From assembly GCA_903869665.1 (NCBI GenBank), contig CAIPZZ010000205.1, positions 1 to 34,115 on the forward strand: a stretch of 34,115 nt of DNA, written 5' to 3'. The DNA comes from an uncultured Opitutia bacterium (GTDB lineage Bacteria > Verrucomicrobiota > Verrucomicrobiia > Opitutales > Opitutaceae). This document shows positions 30,622 to 34,115 of this stretch, piece after piece (position 1 is the stretch's first letter; every line of letters begins with the position of its first letter). The translations under genes and the position numbers were made by a program. Below the pieces are notes generated by a model. It searched no databases and had not been told where the DNA came from. It worked only from the letters and a program-made list of their open reading frames with translations.

Positions 30622-31583
30622 GGTTTGTCCAACAGCCCGCGCCGCCGCAGCCAGTCTTCCATCCGGCGCGGCCACTCGCCGGGGCCGCCCATCGGCGAGA
30701 GCAGGCCGTGGCTGTGGCCGCCCGTCTCGTAGAGGTGCAGCTCCGCCGGCACCCCGGCGCGGCGCAGCGCGGTGTAAAACGCGAGCGAGTTCTCCACCGG
30801 CACCACGTCGTCGTCCTGCGCGTGGGCGAGGAAAAACGGCGGCGCGCCCGGCGCGACTTGGCACTCCACCGACCAAAAAGCCGCCAGCTCCGGCGTCGCC
30901 GCCGGGCCGAGCAGCGCGTCGCGCGAGCCGGCGTGCATGAACGGCTCCGCCATCGTGATGACCGGATAGACCAGCGCCGCAAAATCCGGCCGCGCGTTGA
31001 CCGCATCCATGGCCACGCCGGTTTGCCCGAGCGGATGCGCGGGCAGCAGCGCGGCGCACGCCGCGAGATGCCCGCCAGCGGAGAAACCCAGAGCGCCCAC
31101 GCGGTCGGCGCGCACACCGAACCCCGCCGCCCCCGCGCGCACGGTGCGGAGGGCGCGGAGCACGTCCTGCAACGGCGCGGGCTGGCCGTATTCGACGAGG
31201 CGGGACTTGAGGACAAACGCGGACACGCCGAGCGAGTTGAGCCAGCGCGCGACCAGCTCGCCGTCGTTCACCACTGCCAGCCGCACATAGCCGCCGCCGG
31301 GGCAGACGATGGCGGCGGTGCCGTTGGCGCGGCCGGGCGGCGCGGGCCAGCACGCGAGCGTGGGCCGGTGGATGTTGGTGACACGCGTCTCCTCGACGAT
31401 GCGCTCTGGGCCGCCATCGGGCTTGAGGCCTGGCACGCCCTCGGGCCAGAGTTCGAGCACGCGGGCCGGGGCGGACGGAATGTCGGGCGGGAAGACGGGA
31501 GGCCAAGTCACGGCCGAATTTGTGCGGCCGCCGGTTTGGCCCGTCAAGCTACCGTAGCACGCGGTAGTGGCCCAGTCTGTCAT
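30618..31583 (-). CDS. Alpha/beta hydrolase, esterase/acetyl-xylan-esterase-like
   Basis: A serine hydrolase of about 321 residues resembling BD-FAE/Axe-type carbohydrate esterases. LELWPEGVPGL opens the family-like region, and IVCPGGGYVRLA carries the oxyanion-hole GGG. The nucleophile elbow is GFSAGGHLA (Ser 168 from the chosen start), the acid is in HAQDDDVVP (Asp 257 or 258) and the base in ETGGHSHG (His 290). The family removes acyl groups from xylan or similar polymers, which would fit the GH3 enzyme in this window, though the two are far apart. ATG 31583 lies within the edge of palindromic element B; a GTG at 31511 may be the true start, and no convincing signal peptide is seen from either. 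The stop overlaps the YdeI-like GTG. Confidence 0.82.
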   Translation of the reverse strand: MTDWATTACYGSLTGQTGGRTNSAVTWPPVFPPDIPSAPARVLELWPEGVPGLKPDGGPERIVEETRVTNIHRPTLACWPAPPGRANGTAAIVCPGGGYVRLAVVNDGELVARWLNSLGVSAFVLKSRLVEYGQPAPLQDVLRALRTVRAGAAGFGVRADRVGALGFSAGGHLAACAALLPAHPLGQTGVAMDAVNARPDFAALVYPVITMAEPFMHAGSRDALLGPAATPELAAFWSVECQVAPGAPPFFLAHAQDDDVVPVENSLAFYTALRRAGVPAELHLYETGGHSHGLLSPMGGPGEWPRRMEDWLRRRGLLDKP

Positions 31584-31705
31584 TGCGAGGAGCAACAGCG
31601 ACGAAGCAATCCATGTGAAATCCTTGCTGGATCGCCACGCCCGGCCTCTCGACAGGCTCAAGGCCCTGAGCTTGTCGAACGGGCTGCGCGGGACTCGCGA
31701 TGACA
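31578..31705. repeat. Dispersed palindromic element, copy B
   Basis: A 128-bp element with ends TGTCATTGCGAG and CTCGCGATGACA, inner arms AGCGACGAAGCAATCCA and GGATCGCCACGC, and a second hairpin TCGACAGGCTCAAGGCC / CTGAGCTTGTCGA. It sits in the divergent gap between the esterase and deformylase genes and keeps frames open on both strands, which artificially extends both reading frames. Confidence 0.85.
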
Positions 31706-31773
31706 AGCCAACCTGTGCCACACATCGTCATTTCCGCCTTTCCGCCGCGCCAGCTTTCCCCCTTGCTCCCCCC

Positions 31774-32346
31774 ATGCCCGCGCCGCTGCCCATCGTCCGC
31801 TACAACGACCCCGTGCTCCGCAAGGTTGGCGCACGCGTCGCCAAGTTCGACGCCGCCCTCGCCGCGCTCGCCGACGACATGGTCGCCACCATGCACGCCG
31901 CCGAGGGCATCGGCCTCGCCGCGCAGCAGATCGGCCGCGCGCTCCAGCTCTGCGTCGTGGACCTGCGCGAGGCGAAGCGCGATTTCACCTGGGAGCTCGA
32001 TGGTGCGAAACCCCCGCTGGAGCTTTTCATGCCGTTCGCGCTCGCGAACCCAGCCGTGACCGCGCTGCCCTCGGACGAGACGTTTTACGAGGAGGGCTGC
32101 CTGTCGTTCCCCGGCATCCGCGGCGACGTGGCGCGGCCCGACGCGGTGCGCGTCGAGTTTCGGGACCTGGCGGGCGTGCCACACACGCTCGTTTGCACCG
32201 GGCTGCTCGCGCGCTGCATCCAACACGAGGCCGACCATCTCAACGGCGTGCTCTTCATTGACCGCATGGACAAAAAAACGCGCGCGACGATTGACGACGC
32301 GGTCAAAACGCTGGCCAAAGAAACCCGCGTCGCGGCCAAAGCCTGA
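31774..32346 (+). CDS. def: Peptide deformylase
   Basis: A 190-residue peptide deformylase that removes the formyl group from nascent peptides. All three signature motifs are intact: GIGLAAQQIG (45-54), EGCLSFPG (107-114, metal ligand Cys 109) and QHEADHLNG (150-158, ligands His 151 and His 155, catalytic Glu 152). ATG 31774 gives the standard start (PIVRYNDPVLRK); the frame is open further upstream only because of palindromic element B. No methionyl-tRNA formyltransferase (fmt) gene follows; instead a nucleotidyltransferase pair lies 83 bases downstream. Confidence 0.95.
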   Translation: MPAPLPIVRYNDPVLRKVGARVAKFDAALAALADDMVATMHAAEGIGLAAQQIGRALQLCVVDLREAKRDFTWELDGAKPPLELFMPFALANPAVTALPSDETFYEEGCLSFPGIRGDVARPDAVRVEFRDLAGVPHTLVCTGLLARCIQHEADHLNGVLFIDRMDKKTRATIDDAVKTLAKETRVAAKA

Positions 32347-32429
32347 GCCGCGTGAGCAACGCCGCCCGGACGCCGCACGCCAAAGGAAAGCTTGCCCCGC
32401 GCGCCCATCCGCCCGACCTTCCTGCCACA

Positions 32430-32633
32430 ATGAACCTCACCACGCTGGACCGTTCAGTCGTCTCAATCGGCGGCCTCGGCGACGAACCCGACGATCTCGC
32501 ATTCTGGCGCGCGCAGCCCCCGGAGGACCGGCTGGCAGGCATCGAGTTTCTACGACGGCAATTTTACCCGCATGGAAAAGCTCGACCCGAATTTCGCCGA
32601 GTTCTTGAGACTGCTGAACTCCCACGGGGTTGA
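32430..32633 (+). CDS. Small partner of nucleotidyltransferase (antitoxin-like)
   Basis: A 67-residue protein. LDRSVVSIG near the N-terminus followed by DDLAFWRAQPPEDRLAGIEFLRRQFY matches the style of short proteins often encoded directly before MNT/DUF6036-like nucleotidyltransferases (DRSVV ... S/P-x-ER-L). It overlaps the nucleotidyltransferase gene by 62 bases in another frame, an unusually long overlap, and the two are surely co-translated. By analogy with HEPN/MNT-type pairs a regulatory or antitoxin-like role is possible, but which partner is toxic is not known. The frame could start at a GTG at 32352; ATG 32430 fits the family better. Confidence 0.7.
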   Translation: MNLTTLDRSVVSIGGLGDEPDDLAFWRAQPPEDRLAGIEFLRRQFYPHGKARPEFRRVLETAELPRG

Positions 32634-33039
32634 GTATCTCGTGATCGGCGGCTACGCAGTCGGCTACCACGGCTTTGTCCGGGCGACCGGCGATCTAGAC
32701 GTGTGGGTCGGCCGCACCGAGCAGAACGCCGGGGCGCTGGTGGCCGCCTTCCGCGATTTCGGCCTCGGCCTTCCGCAGCTGACCAAGGAGCTGTTCATGG
32801 AGGAGGGAAAGATCGTGCGGGTCGGCGTGCCGCCGCTGCGGCTGGAGGTGTTCAACCGCATCTCCGGCGTCGGCTTCGCCGAGTGCCACGCGGCCCGCGC
32901 CGAGGCGACGATTGACGGCCTGCGCGTGCCGTTCATTGACTTGGCCAGCCTGCTGAAAAACAAATCCGCCAGCGGACGGCCAAAGGATCTCGCCGACATT
33001 GACGCGCTCACCCACCGGCCGGATCCGCCCGCCGGCTGA
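32572..33039 (+). CDS. Nucleotidyltransferase, DUF6036/MNT-like
   Basis: A 155-residue protein of the minimal nucleotidyltransferase fold. LNSHGVEYLVIGGYAVGYHGF contains the Gly-Gly motif (26-27) and RATGDLDVWV holds the metal-binding D-x-D (Asp 41, Asp 43). The next segments LPQLTKELFMEEGKIVRVGVPPLRLEVFNRISG and FIDLASLLKNKSASGRPKDLADIDAL are typical of this family, the last resembling AbiEii-type and DUF6036 proteins. Such enzymes can transfer nucleotides to tRNA or proteins, and several serve in toxin-antitoxin systems. It overlaps the small upstream gene and is 10 bases before the adenosyltransferase start. Confidence 0.82.
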   Translation: MEKLDPNFAEFLRLLNSHGVEYLVIGGYAVGYHGFVRATGDLDVWVGRTEQNAGALVAAFRDFGLGLPQLTKELFMEEGKIVRVGVPPLRLEVFNRISGVGFAECHAARAEATIDGLRVPFIDLASLLKNKSASGRPKDLADIDALTHRPDPPAG

Positions 33040-33049
33040 TACCATCCCC

Positions 33050-33580
33050 ATGACCCGCTCCATTGCCACCCGCACCGGCGACGACGGCACCACCGCGCTG
33101 CTCTACGGCCAGCGCGTGCCGAAGGATCATCCGCAGATCGAGGCGGTCGGCGCGTTCGACGAACTCAACGCCACGCTCGGCGCCGCCAAGGCCGCCGACG
33201 CCGACCCGAACCGCCGCGCGGCGCTGGAGCACATGCAGCGCGACCTCGTCGCGCTCATGGGCGAGCTCGCTTGCGCCGAGACGGACGCGGCGCGTTATCT
33301 CGAGAGCAAGTTTACGAAAATCTCCGACGCCGATCTCACCCGGCTCGACGACGTCGTGGCCGCGCTGGAGGCGCGCGGGCTGAAGTTCGATGGCTGGGCC
33401 ACGCCCGGCGCAAACCCGCGTGCCGCCGCGCTCGACGTGGCGCGTGCCACCGCCCGCCGCGCCGAGCGCCGGCTCGTCGCGCTGGGCGCGCACGGCCGCC
33501 ACGCGCGCCCGCTGCTCCTCCGCTACACCAACCGCCTCGCCGACGTGCTCTGGCTGCTCGCGCGCGAAGCGGAGTCGTAA
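33050..33580 (+). CDS. Corrinoid (cob(I)alamin) adenosyltransferase, PduO type
   Basis: A 176-residue PduO-type adenosyltransferase that moves the 5'-deoxyadenosyl group of ATP to cobalt of cob(I)alamin or cob(I)yrinic acid diamide. The ATP-binding N-terminus TRTGDDGTTALLYGQRVPKDHP, the helix VGAFDELNATLGAAK, and the C-terminal RRAERRL ... RYTNRLADVLWLLAR are all characteristic. The length is normal. ATG 33050 starts the conserved T-R-T-G-D segment. Short spacing to the nucleotidyltransferase suggests one transcript, without functional link. No cobalamin riboswitch or other corrinoid gene is visible. Confidence 0.92.
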   Translation: MTRSIATRTGDDGTTALLYGQRVPKDHPQIEAVGAFDELNATLGAAKAADADPNRRAALEHMQRDLVALMGELACAETDAARYLESKFTKISDADLTRLDDVVAALEARGLKFDGWATPGANPRAAALDVARATARRAERRLVALGAHGRHARPLLLRYTNRLADVLWLLAREAES

Positions 33581-33789
33581 CAAAATCCGGCGGGGTTGTC
33601 GCGCCCCGCCAGGCACATGGCCAAGACCGCTGGCATTCGGTGCGTCAGCTGCGTTCTGAGCGGGCGTGAATTGGCTGATGCGCACGCCGGGGACGTCCCG
33701 CTCCACCCTCGTCGGCGAGAAACAGACAGCGGCCGCGTGATTCCGGCTAGAGCAGTTTACGTTGAAGTGTAGCCGCCTGCCCCGCTTTT

Positions 33790-33904
33790 TGTCATCGCGA
33801 GGTGCGCGCAGCGCGCCGTGGCGATCCAGCCGTTCGACGGGCTCAAGGACCCGAGCCCGGCCGAGGGGCTGGATGGCTTTGTCGCTGCGCTTCTCGCCAT
33901 GACA
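33790..33904. repeat. Dispersed palindromic element, copy C
   Basis: A 115-bp copy with ends TGTCATCGCGAG and CTCGCCATGACA, in the opposite orientation to copy A. Its right flank (ACGATACGGCCACACTATGG, to about 33930) mirrors the left flank of copy A, so A and C are longer relatives of each other than B. It lies in the 488-base gap 33581-34068, where apart from this element and the terminator I see no gene. Confidence 0.85.
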
Positions 33905-34012
33905 CGATACGGCCACACTATGGTTTAAACCGCGCTAAACCTACTGTGCGACCGCTGATGCGTCCGCCAGATTGAAAAGCTCAGTCGCATAACCCGGCAA
34001 GATTTCGGCAAC

Positions 34013-34044
34013 AAAAAAGCCAGCCGCAAGTGAGCGGCTGGCTT
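34013..34044 (-). terminator. Intrinsic terminator of the gene entering from the right
   Basis: On the minus strand a 10-bp perfect stem AGCCAGCCGC / GCGGCTGGCT with a 6-base loop is followed by a run of six T. It lies 25 bases after the stop codon at 34069-34071. It is a textbook rho-independent terminator and the only strong one in the window. Confidence 0.92.
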
Positions 34045-34068
34045 GAAAATTTACGGGGAGTATTTGGT

Positions 34069-34115
34069 TCAGCCTCTTCCGCCGCCACCGCCGGAGCGAG
34101 CGCCGCCACCACCAC
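34069..34115 (-). CDS. Gly-rich C-terminus of a leftward gene (partial; possibly an RNA-binding protein)
   Basis: Only the last 15 codons are visible: GGGGARSGGGGGRG then stop. Gly/Arg/Ser-rich tails of this kind are typical of bacterial RRM-type RNA-binding proteins of the cold-inducible class, which are small single-gene units with strong terminators, as here. Other Gly-rich proteins, such as single-stranded DNA-binding proteins, end similarly, so the function is a guess. The frame and stop are supported by the perfectly placed terminator 25 bases downstream. Confidence 0.6.
   Translation of the reverse strand, partial: GGGGARSGGGGGRG

Noticed and set aside
33050-33580. Cobalamin riboswitch before the adenosyltransferase
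   Set aside because: Only 10 bases separate it from the preceding gene, and no B12-box-like sequence was seen in the vicinity.

Overview
The window is a piece of a GC-rich (roughly two-thirds G+C) Gram-negative chromosome. Outer-membrane beta-barrel, lipoprotein and multiheme cytochrome genes show a diderm. A LexA whose own operator reads TGTCC-N4-GGACA, a GH3 glycosidase, a polyamine-ligase cluster and intergenic 'word-like' repeats together suggest Verrucomicrobiota, probably near Opitutaceae. That assignment is inference from gene style; no rRNA or other phylogenetic marker is present. No tRNA, rRNA, CRISPR array or complete insertion sequence was seen.

Region 1 (1-10921) is a divergent electron-transfer locus. 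Leftward from 4981 run a pentaheme cytochrome, an outer-membrane porin-like barrel and a membrane-anchored FAD/NAD(P)H reductase with a plant-type [2Fe-2S] domain, followed after a gap by the start of another exported protein. Rightward from 5115 run a tetraheme cytochrome, a cytoplasmic protein fusing two cyclic-nucleotide-binding-type domains to a four-cluster ferredoxin, a membrane cytochrome b with two H-x13-H helices, and a membrane-anchored decaheme cytochrome with a cytoplasmic Cys-rich domain. The three c-type cytochromes carry 19 CXXCH motifs. Together they could form a wire from cytoplasm through inner membrane and periplasm to an outer-membrane barrel. This is the best candidate for an undescribed system.

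Region 2 (11058-19287) holds glnD, then a leftward, tightly coupled cluster (DUF350, lipoprotein, glutathionylspermidine-synthase-like ATP-grasp, DUF4178). Next comes an AT-rich orphan gene lying between two 127-bp direct repeats that copy the start of the DUF350 gene, and then an EamA transporter.

Region 3 (19330-25889) holds an exported GH3 glycosidase with an LTxxQ-type helical insertion, a heptanucleotide-repeat patch, and a leftward lexA - adenine methyltransferase - phage-terminase-small-subunit-like cassette behind a LexA operator, followed by an unknown anchored protein.

Region 4 (26000-34115) holds two unknown exported proteins, polyphosphate kinase with a possible Pho box, an esterase/YdeI pair, peptide deformylase, a nucleotidyltransferase with a small partner that resembles a toxin-antitoxin pair, and a PduO-type corrinoid adenosyltransferase. 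At the end is the Gly-rich C-terminus of a leftward gene with a clear intrinsic terminator. Three copies of a TGTCATnGCGAG-ended palindromic element are scattered through this region.
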